A stretch of 64,000 nt of DNA from Mesostigma viride (taxonomy: Eukaryota; Streptophyta; Mesostigmatophyceae; Mesostigmatales; Mesostigmataceae), in contig RPFO01001963.1 of assembly GCA_009746045.1 (NCBI GenBank), positions 41,066 to 105,065 of the forward strand. Direction: 5' to 3'. Made by a program: the position numbers and the translations under genes. Below are positions 31,112 to 42,279 of this stretch, piece after piece. Position 1 is the stretch's first letter, and the number at the start of each line of letters is the position of its first letter. Under the pieces are notes generated by a model. That model was given only the letters and a program-made list of their open reading frames with translations. It did not search any database and had not been told where the DNA came from.

Positions 31112-32797
31112 ATGTCTTTCGATTACGGTGTATGTCCTGCTTTGATTAATAAAAAGAAGCGCGTTGTTGCGCCTTCCATAACATTAACGACCACAACCGG
31201 AACATATCCTATCGCGTCTCCAATTACAGTTACAGCGACGTTCAGCCAGCCGGTCACGGGGTTCGCCTTAGACGATATCGTCGTAGTCAACGGGGCCATT
31301 GCCAGCCTGAACGGCAGCGGGGCGTCGTACACATTCCAAGTGACGCCAACGACCTCATATTCGCCGACTACAGTAGGCGTCGGAGCGGGGGCGGTGGTCA
31401 ACTTGAAGGGTGCACGTAACAAAGCCTCGACTCCATTGGTCTTCACGTACTCACCCCCTCCAACGGTGACCCTCGCGACGACCGCGGGCTCGACGCCATC
31501 CTCGACACCCGTGGACGTGACCGCCACGTTCAGCACGTCCGTCACGGGGTTCTCGTTGGGCGATATCACGGTGACAAACGGGACAGCCGCCAACCTGACC
31601 GGCAGCGGGGCGTCGTACGCCTTCCAGGTGACGCCGACGACCGCTTACACCGCCACGAGTGTCAATGTGGGCGCTGGAGTTGTCGCGGACGCTTCGATGG
31701 GAACCGCCAACGCGGCTTCCAACACCCTGTCCTTCACGTATGCCCCCCAGCCCACCGTCACGCTGTCAACGTCCGCGGGGTCCACTTCCGCCTGGAGTTT
31801 CATATCCGCGACGGCGACTTTCAGTCGAGCGGTGACCGGTTTTGCATTGGGCGACATCATGGTGACAAACGGGACAGCTTCCAATTTGGTAGGCAGCGGG
31901 GCGTCGTACACGTTCAACGTGACGGCGACGACGGCCAATTCTGCCACGTCCTTCAGCGTCGGCGCAGGGGCCGCGACAGACACAGTGTCCGGGACCGGCA
32001 ACTCAGCTTCGAACTCGCTATCGTTCACGTTTACCCCATACAACCCCGCCACCGATTCGGCCCTGTATGCGTGGTACGACCCAACGGACTCTTCGACGCT
32101 CTACAGCAACACAAATTTTACCACACTCGCCACGACTTCGGTACGGGGTATGAAGGACAAGAAGGGGACCCAGCACTTACTGTGCTTCACCACCAATGCG
32201 CCGACCATCGACAACACTAGCTTAAATTCTAAGCAGTCTCTTCAATTCAGTTACAGTTTGCGTAACGGGCTCCAGAGCGATGGGTTTTTCTGGGGTCGTC
32301 CGCAAAATACTATGATCGTCGTCGCAAAATCAAACACCCCGAGTGTTTACCCTCGCGGGTCAGGTAGTAGCTTGAAAGGCCTCGTTGTCGGTGCTCAAAG
32401 TAATTACGGACTGGGCATCTGCAACAACTGCGACGATTACAAGTTTTATGCGCTTTTGGGTACGGACGGAGCCACTCAACCGATCTGCACGAATGCAGAG
32501 TTTTACGACGGCCGGGCGCACGTGATGGCAGTGTCGTGTGACCTAGGAAGCACGCCAAAAACGTCCATTACCAGATTTGATGGTAGAGATGGTGGGGCGT
32601 ACACAGGTACGGCGGTACAGAATCCAGGAAGGATCTGTGTTGGCGCGGATATAGATTGGAGCACTCGTAACTGGGACGGATGGACCGGCGAGATCCTGAT
32701 CTACAGCACCGCCAAGACCGCGGCCGAGCTCGAACAGATCCGAGGTTATCTAGTGCACAAATGGGGCACGCCTGCCGCCATACCAGCATATAGATAG
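31112..32797 (+). CDS. PLV-1 fibre-like protein: three bacterial-type Ig repeats plus lectin-like domain
   Basis: 561 aa, ATG 31112 (MSFDYGVCPALI). Three tandem repeats of about 95 aa (about residues 20-115, 115-208, 208-306), each with TVTL/ITLT, VTATFS..VTGF.L.DI.V.NG, LxGSGASY.F.VTPT and a closing FTY. This matches bacterial Ig-like (Big) repeats common in adhesins. Residues about 315-561 resemble a concanavalin/LamG-type lectin domain (ALYAWYDPTDSSTLY, W.GEI.....ELEQIRGYL). Likely host attachment. The PLV-2 orthologue is broken by several frameshifts. One repeat is unusually similar between the two elements. Confidence 0.8.
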   Translation: MSFDYGVCPALINKKKRVVAPSITLTTTTGTYPIASPITVTATFSQPVTGFALDDIVVVNGAIASLNGSGASYTFQVTPTTSYSPTTVGVGAGAVVNLKGARNKASTPLVFTYSPPPTVTLATTAGSTPSSTPVDVTATFSTSVTGFSLGDITVTNGTAANLTGSGASYAFQVTPTTAYTATSVNVGAGVVADASMGTANAASNTLSFTYAPQPTVTLSTSAGSTSAWSFISATATFSRAVTGFALGDIMVTNGTASNLVGSGASYTFNVTATTANSATSFSVGAGAATDTVSGTGNSASNSLSFTFTPYNPATDSALYAWYDPTDSSTLYSNTNFTTLATTSVRGMKDKKGTQHLLCFTTNAPTIDNTSLNSKQSLQFSYSLRNGLQSDGFFWGRPQNTMIVVAKSNTPSVYPRGSGSSLKGLVVGAQSNYGLGICNNCDDYKFYALLGTDGATQPICTNAEFYDGRAHVMAVSCDLGSTPKTSITRFDGRDGGAYTGTAVQNPGRICVGADIDWSTRNWDGWTGEILIYSTAKTAAELEQIRGYLVHKWGTPAAIPAYR

Positions 32798-32834
32798 TCG
32801 CCGAACTATTATCTCTAATAAGATGTAATAAACT

Positions 32835-33347
32835 ATGGACTATCCCACGTATTACCAATACGTCGTCGATTTTAAAGGGATGACGCCGACTATTGACGGA
32901 AGAACCGGGCTGTGTTATTTTAACGTCAAACCAGACCCGCGCGCTCCTGTCATCGATAGCACCTGGCGCGGTGGCGCTCATTGGGTTGGATTTGATTTCG
33001 TCGAGAACCGCGATAATTACAAGGTCATTGGCCTCGTGTCTCCTAGTTTCTTGGGCGGTGAGCAAAATCCGGGGGAATGCGTCGTTCTGTGCTCTGAACA
33101 GATGGATATCGGAGGAGAAGGGATCCCCCTTTACGAATTCTCGCCAAACGCGCATTCGTTCTATAACCTCAAGGACCCATACCTGTTCAGGCACGGAGGA
33201 CAGCTGGTGATCGGTCTAGTTCACATCGACAGAGAGGAAGAGGATACCGACAACTACAAACCAGTGGGGAGTTTCCGATCGTTTGTGTGCATCTTGCGTT
33301 TCGAGAAGGTCCGCGGATTCGATTCGTGTAAATGCCATCACAAGTAG
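32835..33347 (+). CDS. PLV-1 uncharacterised protein, 170 aa
   Basis: ATG 32835 (MDYPTYYQYVV), stop at 33347. Aromatic- and acid-rich, ending FDSCKCHHK. TTATCTCTAATAAGATGTAA lies just upstream, a variant of the shared promoter pattern. Any PLV-2 counterpart would be outside the window. No family recognised. Confidence 0.65.
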   Translation: MDYPTYYQYVVDFKGMTPTIDGRTGLCYFNVKPDPRAPVIDSTWRGGAHWVGFDFVENRDNYKVIGLVSPSFLGGEQNPGECVVLCSEQMDIGGEGIPLYEFSPNAHSFYNLKDPYLFRHGGQLVIGLVHIDREEEDTDNYKPVGSFRSFVCILRFEKVRGFDSCKCHHK

Positions 33348-33442
33348 ACAGGATTTAACGCGCAATGACTCGGTGTAAATGGTGACTGTTATCGTATTTG
33401 ATTAATAAATTATCTTACATGAATCTATAAACCGTTTCCAGC

Positions 33443-33820
33443 ATGTTCGTTACCATGAATGACATTCTCAATTGCATCGATGCCTGCAAACCGGGCAGTG
33501 GCGGGTACATCCAGAGCGGCACGCGAAGGTCCGTCAACGCCGCAGAAGTCGCGCGAGTTTCTTGCACTGTCGCCGGAAAGCCCGACCCGTACGAGGACAA
33601 TTACAATCTCGAATTAGACCACATAGACGATCCACGCATCTTCTCGTCGGCTGCTGTGTGCGCCTTAGAAGACGACGCGACTCTTGACGAAATTATCAAG
33701 GCGTGCGAGGACTTGGTTGTTTTATCCATAATGGCCGGCTGCGTCACCGGCAGACAATCCATTTCCTCGTCGGCGTTTGACCAAGTGAAGGAACGACTGC
33801 AGCTCCTGAGAGGCGATTGA
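33443..33820 (+). CDS. PLV-1 uncharacterised protein, 125 aa
   Basis: ATG 33443 (MFVTMNDILNC). The last gene before the right TIR; its stop is only a few bases from the start of the repeat. Mostly alpha-helical composition with several Cys. No family recognised. Confidence 0.6.
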   Translation: MFVTMNDILNCIDACKPGSGGYIQSGTRRSVNAAEVARVSCTVAGKPDPYEDNYNLELDHIDDPRIFSSAAVCALEDDATLDEIIKACEDLVVLSIMAGCVTGRQSISSSAFDQVKERLQLLRGD

Positions 33821-33824
33821 CACC

Positions 33825-34440
33825 CCGCTCCTCTCCCGCGACGGCGCAGGAATTCGCAGGAACGCGCAGGCGATCAGGCGCGCGTTTGGCGTGGGTGGGT
33901 GGTTGTTGACGGTTCTGTCAGAATAGGCCTTTTTGCTCAGATATACTTAGAACTTCCTCTAAAATCTCTGAGCAAAAAGGCCTATTCCACACACACACCC
34001 TCGCACGTTGACGCGTGCGAATCGCGCGTTCCCCACGAACGACCCCGGCCGTCCACGGAGGTCCCGCGCGTTCTGCGGTTGGTGCGTGGCGTGGGTTGGG
34101 CGGTGGTTGATGGTTCTGTCAGAATAGGCAAAATTGCTCAGATAAGTATAGAACTACCTTTAAAATCTCTGAGCAATTTTGCCTATTCCACACACACTCA
34201 CATGTTGACGCGGTGACAGATGCCAGCATTTCTATGACATCCTAAAGCCCCGCGACCCCTGAGCAAGGGTTGGCAGGGGTCGGGAAGGCGTGGCTGCACC
34301 GTGACAGATGTCAGTAGCAAACCAAAAACCCAATATTTTATCACTCAAGTTATCACTCAACCATCATCACTCAAGAATGGCTCCCCGGTACCCCACATGA
34401 CCCCATCACTCAATGAGGGGCTATATATATATATATATAA
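33825..34440 (-). repeat. PLV-1 right terminal inverted repeat
   Basis: Inverse copy of the left repeat. Holds hairpins at 33,921-33,987 and 34,122-34,188 and the iteron cluster near 34,341-34,415. A few substitutions separate it from the left copy (for example CCCACGAAC versus the complement of GTTCATGGG), so the copies have started to diverge. Confidence 0.93.
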
Positions 34441-35919
34441 CGACTTAGATTTGGGAGACATCTCACGTGGGCACGACTCGAGCTCCAGATGCCGTGCCGG
34501 CACGACGTTTCGCTCTGTGTCGAGTGTGTCTGAACTCGTTAGCCTCGCGAACTGCGAAACTCACGTGAGTGATTAATATTATTTGGTGCTCGGCAGTCCA
34601 TGGAAGCGTGTTGGTAAATGACCAGAAATAGTCAACTCAACTCAAGTCAATGTTTGTCGGGAGAACCTGAAATCTCCTGAAATGCTGCTTGAAGATCTTG
34701 CCCGCAAGGAATCTTTCTTGGGAACCAATAGCGTTTCGAGTTTGGATTTGCATGCGCTGAGGTCTCCACTCTCCACAAAGATTTCGTTTGTTTGCTTCAA
34801 CCCGATATAATTATCTCACCGCAGATTGCGATGGCTGCTGTGCGGCGTGGGCTTCAACTAACTAATTAACTAACCGCAGATTGCGGGTGGAGAATCTTTG
34901 ACCCTCTAGAGCCAAAAGCTGCCAAAAAAATCTAAAAATATCTAAGTAATATCTAAATAATATCTAATCTACATATTATACTGATAATTGTACGGTGCAC
35001 AGAAAATCGTACGGTGCTCAGAAAGTCATAGAGTACCAATGCATTCTCAGGCGGCAGCACAAGAACTATTATGTGCACTGTGCAGAGTTCCTTCTTTATT
35101 ATTATATGGCCTGGTATGCACAACATTGCAATTGCCGATCCACAGCATGAATGCCGGCCATTTTGGTGATGTGGTAATTGCTACATAAACATACAAGTCA
35201 ACCGCTTTCCTAGCCATCTCGTAAATGCCGACGGAGGAAGTGTTCTGTCAACCTGACTTTGCGGGTCCACCGCTCACATAGATTACACCGTTGCTATTCA
35301 CGGTGATGAAGCCCAGTCATTCTGTTGCTAGCTTGCAATGTGCCCCCTCGTTTGCTACACAATCCATCCTTTAGTCGCAACCTCGGGTGCTCTCAGCCCA
35401 TACGTAGATTCTACCAAGTCGCGCTCGTCGCGTGTATCCCAGGCTGCCCATACGTTTCGGAAGACTGAGAGGCCAAGTGGGGGCTGTCCGCCGCTAAGAC
35501 GTTTGCGACTGCCGGTACCCCGAAGACAAAAGTCACCACCTCGCTGTATCTCCGTCATGATGGTTGGCGAGACAAAGACTTTGCTGGATTCGCTCTCTCC
35601 GGCCATGACGGTGAGGAGCAATCAACATCGGCCTATGGTCTTTAGTCATGGCGTGCCCATATCTCTGGGCATTCATCCCTGACGGCACGTTAAATTCTCG
35701 GTAACGGGACAGCGTTGGTTTTGGGGGAACCCGCAGTTTTGCTGAGAGTAATTGAAAGTGAGAAGTCCGGGTATTAAAAAATGGGGGGACCCTTGTCTGC
35801 TGGCCGAAAGGAAAATTACAGGTGGTCTCGTGCTCCCTACACGCGCACCCATGCCCATATTCACCCACCGACACCTTCCTACCACACACCGACGCACCTG
35901 GCAAGAATATGCCCAATGT
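34441..35919. other. Intergenic, no gene seen
   Basis: Right flank of PLV-1. AT-rich to about 35,200, with nothing of recognisable coding or RNA character. Confidence 0.5.
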
Positions 35920-36116
35920 CCCACCCACCCACCCACCCACCCACCCACCCACCCACCCACCCACCCACCCACCCACCCACCCACCCACCCACCCACCCAC
36001 CCACCCACCCACCCCCACCCACCCACCCACCCACCCACCCACCCACCCACCCACCCACCCACCCACCCACCCACCCACCCACCCACCCACCCACCCACCC
36101 ACCCACCCACCCACCC
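35920..36116 (+). repeat. (CCCA)n microsatellite
   Basis: About 49 tandem tetranucleotides with a single interruption (CCCCCA near 36,012). The Pro/Thr/His and Gly/Trp/Val frames across it are artefacts. Confidence 0.95.
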
Positions 36117-36754
36117 GTCACCAACCTGCGTCTCGTGCCGCAGGTATGACCTCATGGGGGTCAGCAAGATGGGTACAAAGGCATGCCTGCTGCCCTTCAA
36201 ATGTCAAGTATGCCCGGGGACATGGTGCCACTGTTGACGCAGCTCCCTGGGCTTCCCTGCCAGTAAGCCTGGTTGGGGACCCTCCCCCCCTCCCCCCCCA
36301 TTAAAAACGGACCGTGCCATTCCCCCGGGGGTGAACCAATGTACGCAAAAGCTGGGCCGCTTCGGCTGGGTAAGCCTGACAGATGGATTGGTAGCCCCTG
36401 TAGGATCGACGCAATCCCTTCTACCCTTCGACTGGACAAGCTAGAAAAATGGATTGCTACGCTGGTCAGATCGACACGATCTCTTCCAGCACCATGAGGG
36501 TGAATGCTGCGTGGCTCCCCCATGGGACCGCGTGTCAGATTATCTGGTCAGTAAGTGGGTGCCTGGTTGCCAAGTAGCGGCAGGGTGCATATCGTCAGCA
36601 AGGTAGCCGGCGTGCTTCCTTTCCTGCTGCAAAGCTCCCATTCCCTATTTCATCCATTTGTCGTCACCTGGCCCCTTATCAAGTGATGGTCCCATGCACT
36701 GCCCCGTGGCACTGCCTCCCCCCCGCTCCCTCCCCCCCGATCTCCCTGCGCAAG
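36117..36754. other. Upstream region of the ZIP gene, no coding seen
   Basis: No supported exon. May hold the promoter, 5' UTR or a short first exon of the transporter gene. Confidence 0.4.
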
Positions 36755-38842
36755 ATGTCCACCCTGGCAGGGCTCTCCACGGGTCTGGGCGGCCTGCTCG
36801 CGGTCGTGCGGCGCCCCGACAACATTCTGCTTGCGTTCCTGCTGGGCACCGCGATCGGCGTCATGTCCACGCTGGGCCTGGTGGACATGCTGGTCGCCAA
36901 CGCGATCGAGCACGGGGTCGCCCCCATCGGTACATCCTTTGCGTGCGGGGTCGGGCTGTACCTGCTCGTGGCCCCGTTCCTGCCCGATGTCTCCCCTGAG
37001 ATGCTCACAGGGTCCCACCACCTCAAGGCCGATGACGAGGAGGTGAGCGACGAGGAGAGCTCGCATGGACACAAGCACCCGATTCCACCCGCCGACACAA
37101 TGGGCCACGGGACCAGCGGCGGGGGTAGCAGTGGCCCTTTGAGCGTGGACCATGGGGGGGCGATCCGGCCACGGGGGGGGGGCGGGGGACCCGCGACGTC
37201 ACCAGCGACCAGCAAGGGGACGGCCACCAGCATCATCGGACCAGCTTGGATGCCCCTGGGGCCAGGTCTGCCCCGGGTGGCCCCTCGGTGGGGCTGGAGG
37301 GGCGAGCGCGGCTGCTCCGGTTGGGCCTGGTCATGGCGCTCGTGCTCACGCTCCACAACATACCCGAGGGCGTCGCGGTGGCCATGGCGACCATGTCGGA
37401 CGAGAGCTACGGCATGCTCACCGCGGTGGCCATCGCGTTCCATGTACGTGGCAACGGGCGCCCAGGCTGCGCGGCCGTTTTGTAATCCACCCCCCTGGCC
37501 CCGTTGGCGCTCTTGCCCTTCGCCCGCTGGCCTCTCGCGTTCCCCTTGTCGGCCCCTTCGGCCATCGTGATCTCCTCGGCATAACTCCATGGCGTTGGTC
37601 TATATGGCACAAATGTGGCGTTCCGTGGCCCCCGTGTGCGCCTGGCCCCCTTCCCCCCCCGTTGCTTTTCCCTGGCCTTCCAACTTCTGTTCTCAGTTGT
37701 GTGGCAACAGATGCATGTGGTCCTCCGGTGCATGCCTCTTGTCGTGGCCCATCTCTCTGTCAGTGCACATTTTTTTTCACGGTGTGTTTATTTCTTGCGC
37801 GTGCTCCTGTGCCTCTGGGACATTACCCCGTGACCCCTTTCGTTGACCATCCTGTCACAGCAAGTACTCCATTTTTCGTACCAACTTCCTCCCTACGTAT
37901 GCCCTTTTGGGTGTGGGTTGACTCAGGACATCCCCACGGACACAACTTAGCCCACGCAAGTACTTACTTACTTTAGCCCTGGTGTCATAAAACCGACCAC
38001 TGCATCATGTTTGTTGGCTTCTTACGGTCTTTTCTCCTAGATATGGTGGAAGCAGAATATCCCCCCAGGCATCCTGGTGTCGTAACCAAGTCGTGGACCC
38101 TGTGTGTGGGCTCTACACGATGCTCCTATTTCTGCTACTATCTGATGGCAACAGAACATCCCCGAGGGCATCGTGTGCGCCGCGCCCGTTTACGCGGCCA
38201 CGGGAAGCCGGTGGAAGGCGCTCGCGTTGGCGCTGGCGTCCGGGCTGGCAGAGCCCCTGGGGGCGGGTGCATCCTCGCTGCTGCTGTACAGATACCTGAC
38301 AGAGGTGAGCGTGGGTGGGTGGGTGGGCTCTGCATGACCATGCAAGTTAGAGGTATCGGAATAGGGGGGTAGAGACCGTTGGGTTTTGCTGTGAATAGGG
38401 GGTAGCTGTGAATAGTTACTGGAATAAGGGGGGTAGAGATCATTTGGTTATGCTGTGAAATGTATACTCCTATAAGCACTTGAAACTGGGAGGGAATGGT
38501 GCTGCCCTTCACATCTGTGCTCGCGATCCTGATCCGTTCCTGTTTGCTGGAAGTCTCTTGGTTAGTCATGAGTGTGGCTCAAGAGCTTCATCAGGTTGCA
38601 AATTTTTCTTTCTTATCTCTCATTCTTTGCTAACATCAACGCGCATCGGTGTCACCGGCTCTTGCTTGTGTGTGCAGGACCGTGTGCACTTAATGCTTGC
38701 GTTTGTTGGAGGCATTATGGTCGCCGTGTGCCAGGTGGAGCTTATCCCTGAAGGGAAGAAATGCCGCAGTGACCGCCATCTGCTGGCGGGAATCCTGACA
38801 GGGGCCGTGTTTATGGGTGCGACACTTTATGTGGGAGTGTAG
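36755..38842 (+). CDS. Host ZIP-family metal transporter (3 exons recognised)
   Basis: Exons 36755-37443, 38155-38304 and 38678-38842. GT-AG junctions keep phase 0. The first exon gives TM helices from STLAGLSTGLGGLLAV, a Ser/Gly/His-rich cytoplasmic loop (SSHGHKHPIPP), then LTLHNIPEGVAVAMA and TAVAIAFH. Exon 2 completes the second motif NIPEGIVCAAPVYAATGSRWKA and SGLAEPLGA. Exon 3 adds the last helices (LMLAFVGGIMVAV..VELIPE) and the stop. The two HNIPEG boxes form the ZIP metal site; order and spacing fit the ZupT/ZIP11 type (zinc and other divalent import). The frame changes between about 37,150 and 37,250 in a region with long G runs: an indel or a small unrecognised intron. The start is uncertain; an upstream exon is possible. 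Confidence 0.75.
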
Positions 38843-39159
38843 ACAACGCGAGCCTTTAGAGTACTGCTCATTCGGTCCTCCCGATATTTGATAGTCAGTT
38901 TTACTTTTCCTACGAATTGGTACGTGTTAGCATGTACTGTGACCCTGTATATAAGGACAAGCAATTCACACATGTAGTTGTTGTATCCTAGTTTCTTTGA
39001 GTTGGTTGTAAGTTGGAACAGATTAATTTAAATGCACGTTCCTCATGTGTTTGATGTGCGTATATCAGCAGTATAAGCTTTTTCTACAACGAGCACTCTC
39101 TAGTAACAGAAGGCCGAATATCGATCGTTGTACGTGCAGTCATCTGTGCATACTCATCT

Positions 39160-39190
39160 TTCTGGCCTGCCCTGGTTGTCTCCTTGATAC
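39160..39190 (+). repeat. Dispersed repeat, copy 3
   Basis: TTTCTGGCCTGCCCTGG, then TTGTCTCCTTGATA. Matches the copies at 4092, 10,172 and 39,901. It is followed immediately by family B copy 2. Confidence 0.55.
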
Positions 39191-39205
39191 TCATCATTCA
39201 TGTCA

Positions 39206-39420
39206 TATAGACTGCGTCACGTGGGTGCATGCCAAAATTCCTGTAAAGGAATGTTAAGAACCGTTATTTGAAGGGAGGGTGCCCAAGCTAGCTCGCACAG
39301 CCCCAAGGGGAGCAGGCCACAGAGCGCACTGTAGCTCAGCATCATGCATGGTGCGAGCGCAACTGTACATGGGTGTAGTTTACAACAACAAGTAGGCTGA
39401 CGCAATTGGGCTCATTCAAG
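39206..39420 (+). repeat. Dispersed repeat family B, copy 2
   Basis: Ordered blocks shared with 4868-5060: ACTGCGTCACGTGGGTGC, GTAAAGGAA, GAAGGGAGGGTGCCC and GCAGGCCACAGAGCGC. Confidence 0.65.
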
Positions 39421-39455
39421 ACATTTGATATAAGGCGCATAGCCACGTAAATGAA

Positions 39456-39708
39456 CTGAATTGAATTGAATTGAATTGAATTGAATTGAATTGAATTGAA
39501 TTGAATTGAATTGAATTGAATTGAATTGAATTGAATTGAATTGAATTGAATTGAATTGAATTGAATTGAATTGAATTGAATTGAATTGAATTGAATTGAA
39601 TTGAATTGAATTGAATTGAATTGAATTGAATTGAATTGAATTGAATTGAATTGAATTGAATTGAATTGAATTGAATTGAATTGAATTGAATTGAATTGAA
39701 TTGAATTG
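39456..39708 (+). repeat. (TTGAA)n microsatellite at a LINE 3' end
   Basis: About 50 perfect pentamers. It abuts the LINE 3' motif (AACATAACTCCGTTGGGAG on plus), so it lies exactly where the poly-tail of the minus-strand LINE would be. Confidence 0.95.
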
Positions 39709-40119
39709 TAACATAACTCCGTTGGGAGCTAGCAAATGTATCCCTGAGAAGGGGATCGAATATGGCTTTTAATACACTATATATGGGCTACTTCCTGCAA
39801 GGGTAGCTAGAGTGCAAACTGCATGCACTTGCTCTGGGTGCACAAAGTGCACCTGCACACCACTGTGTATTCCAGCACCTAGGGGCGCAGACATAGGGGA
39901 TTTCTGGCCTGCGCTGGTTGTCTCTTTGATAGGGGGAAAGATCATGATCATGGCGAAACAATGGCTAGAGCATTAAATTAAATTCAATTAAATTATAACA
40001 TGTCTCCGTTGGGAGATCATGTAGCACATATTCCAGGGTGGATGGGTGGGGTGAAGGAAGCCGCATAATCGAACTAACCTAACTCTAAGCTACATCTAGT
40101 CTAGAAAAGCCTATCTACG

Positions 40120-42192
40120 CTACTCATCAAAACGGCTCCTCCTCTTGGGGGGAGGCGGCTTGCCCACAGGGGCTGGCGTGTGAGCCTTGACAATCTTCTG
40201 CCACCGCTTCTTGTCCTGCATGGCAGTCCAGAGAAGGGAGAGAGAGGGGATGCGGTACTCAAACTGGGCTGGGACCACTAGGTCGTCCAGCAACATCTAG
40301 GTCATGGCATGTTTCCCTACCCTTTTAGGAATGTTCTTGGGGCCAGGCCAGGGCAAAATATGCCGCCCTGGTTGGCCGAGCCGCTGGGGAGTACCGGCCA
40401 GACCAAGGGCGGTGTCGATCGACCTGGCTGGTGCGAGCAAGATGTCCTAACTCCTACAAATGCTATCCTACGCTGCCTAATCTCATCCGAAATACGAGGC
40501 ATACCGTGATACAAAGACTCTAATGACCTACGCTGAGAAAACCCTACATTCAGGACCTGTCGGAGCATCCAGGTTACCGTGCCGTCTAGCTTGGCTGCCA
40601 GTGTTGCCGTGAGTGTCCACGCCTCGGCGCCATACGTGAGCACCGTGAGGACGAGGACCGGCCTTGAAGAGCATGCACTTGCGGTGCTCGTCCAGGCCCG
40701 GCCTTGGAGCGCCAGTAGGTGTTGAGCGAATGTTCGAAGCCTAGCCCAGGTCAGGCCAATGCGGACGTCCACGTCGTCGGCGGTGTCAGGGAGCATGCTC
40801 AGTCCCCAACAGTTTGAAGCGGTCGCGGAATGGGACCTCCGTCCCGTCGAGCAGGCGCGGCAGCGGTGGACGACTGGAGGCCCCAATCACCATAGCCTCA
40901 GTTTTGACACTAATCTCCAGCCCCACCGCCCTCGCCTCCAGGCCCAGACAGTCCAGCCAGGTCTGAATGTGCTCGGGGCGCGCGATGAGGGTGGTGTCGT
41001 CCGCATAAATCAGGTCAGCCAGGCGGTAACCCGTGCTAACCCCGCCGTGCCCACGCTCGTTAAGGATGTCCAAGCCTGGCTCAAACCCCTTAAGATCGAG
41101 CAGTAAAGCGCGCACGTGCCTGGCGCATGACGTGGTCCACGACAATAATGAACAGGTATGGAGACAGGAAACAACCTTGCCACACCCCGTGGTGAAGGGG
41201 GCCGGAATGGTGGGGTGGTGCCTTCCGCAGTCCGCACTACTGCCTGTGAGCCCTCATACAGTCGGCGAATGGCAGCAATAAACGCTGGTGGCACTCGGTC
41301 CAGAGCTAGGATGGCCCAAAGAGCCTCCCAGAGGACCGTGTCAAAGGCCTTGATATAGTCAACAAAAATGAAGACCAGCGGCAAACAGTCAGGGCAAAGG
41401 CGACGCACCTCCTCCATCAACCGGCGCGCGACAAACACAGCCATGACATGCATGCATGCAGTGTTACGACCACGACGAAAACCCATCTGAGACTCACCCA
41501 GGTGTGGGTCCAGCGCGGCGCGGAGCCTGTGCAGCATCATGCGCATGAAGACCTTCAGCGCGGCGCTCTGGAGGCAGACACCCCGGTAGTTACCGGGGGC
41601 AGCAGCAGAGCCCTTCTTGTACAGCATGACGCGGATGGCCGTCTGCCATTCAGCAGGCGGAGGCTCGTCAGAAAGCAGGACGCGGTTGCAGAACGCCAGC
41701 AGAAGATCCCTAACCGCTGGATCAGGGGTCTTCAGCATCTGGAAAGGCACCTGGTCGGCACCGACCGCTGCATCGTACCGTAGGCAAGCAAGGGCGCCGT
41801 CCAATTCCTTCAAAGTGAAGGGGTGGACGACGCCGTCAGTGGCAAGCCAGCCCTCCTGCAAGGCGGGGACTTGGTAGTCCGCGGCCGAGGAAGGGGGCGC
41901 TGGCGGCGGCGGGGGTCCGGCAACCCCGAGGCGGGCGGCCGTCTCGGGGTGAAGCGGCGGGGGGGGGCGCGCGAGCCCCACCGGTCAAGGAAACATTGTG
42001 GGCCAACCAGCGGTCAAGGCTTACCGGCGCCGTGCCGTCCCCCGTGTGCTCCACCGGGGTGCGCTGCCGCCGGCCGCCGAGCCGGTCGAGGTGGTACCAC
42101 ATGGCCTTGCCCTGGTTGCGAGCTTGGCAGGCCTTGGCATCGGCGATGCACTGGGCCGCCTCCGCGTCCTGAGCGTGCTCGTAGGCCTCCAC
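40120..42192 (-). pseudogene. LINE ORF2 reverse transcriptase (multiple frameshifts)
   Basis: RT motifs across several frames: YRGVCLQSAALKVF, GFRRGRNTACMH, FIFVDYIKAFDTV (first catalytic Asp), then WQGCFLSPYLF, then LIYADDTTLI (YADD box), then LTYGAEAWTL. The C-terminus ends KRRSRFDE at 40,120. Frame changes lie near 41,965 (G run), about 41,170, about 40,850 and about 40,310. No endonuclease domain remains at the 5' side. It resembles L1/RTE-type LINEs and is different from the RLE element at 1-3030. Confidence 0.75.
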
Positions 42193-42279
42193 GAGGCTAG
42201 AGCATGGCTTCTCAGAAGAGAGTAGCTCGAGATCTGCATGGGCACAGCATAACTAAATAAGGCTAGGCATCATCTGGGG

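Larger units (their letters stand above)
16499..34440. mobile_element. PLV-1: endogenous Polinton-like virus, complete, about 17.9 kb
   Basis: Delimited by inverted copies of about 614 bp (16,499-17,112 and 33,825-34,440), each ending outward in (TA)n. It encodes primase-helicase, tyrosine recombinase, A32-like packaging ATPase, penton, double-jelly-roll MCP and accessory virion proteins. This gene set defines PLVs and virophage-like viruses. No protein-primed polymerase B, rve-type integrase or adenain-like protease was seen, so it is not a canonical Polinton. Any target duplication is masked by the (TA)n ends. Capsid genes are intact; three other genes carry one frameshift each. Confidence 0.9.

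Noticed and set aside
16499..34440. Classifying PLV-1 as a canonical Polinton/Maverick
   Set aside because: No protein-primed DNA polymerase B, no rve integrase and no adenain-like protease could be found in any frame.
35673..36237. His/Pro/Thr-rich and Trp/Val/Gly-rich frames
   Set aside because: Artefacts of the (CCCA)n microsatellite.
36679..37590. Minus-strand frame of 303 codons over the ZIP gene
   Set aside because: Antisense shadow; ZIP motifs and splice sites support plus.
39412..39735. Frame repeating Phe-Asn-Ser-Ile-Gln
   Set aside because: Translation of (TTGAA)n.
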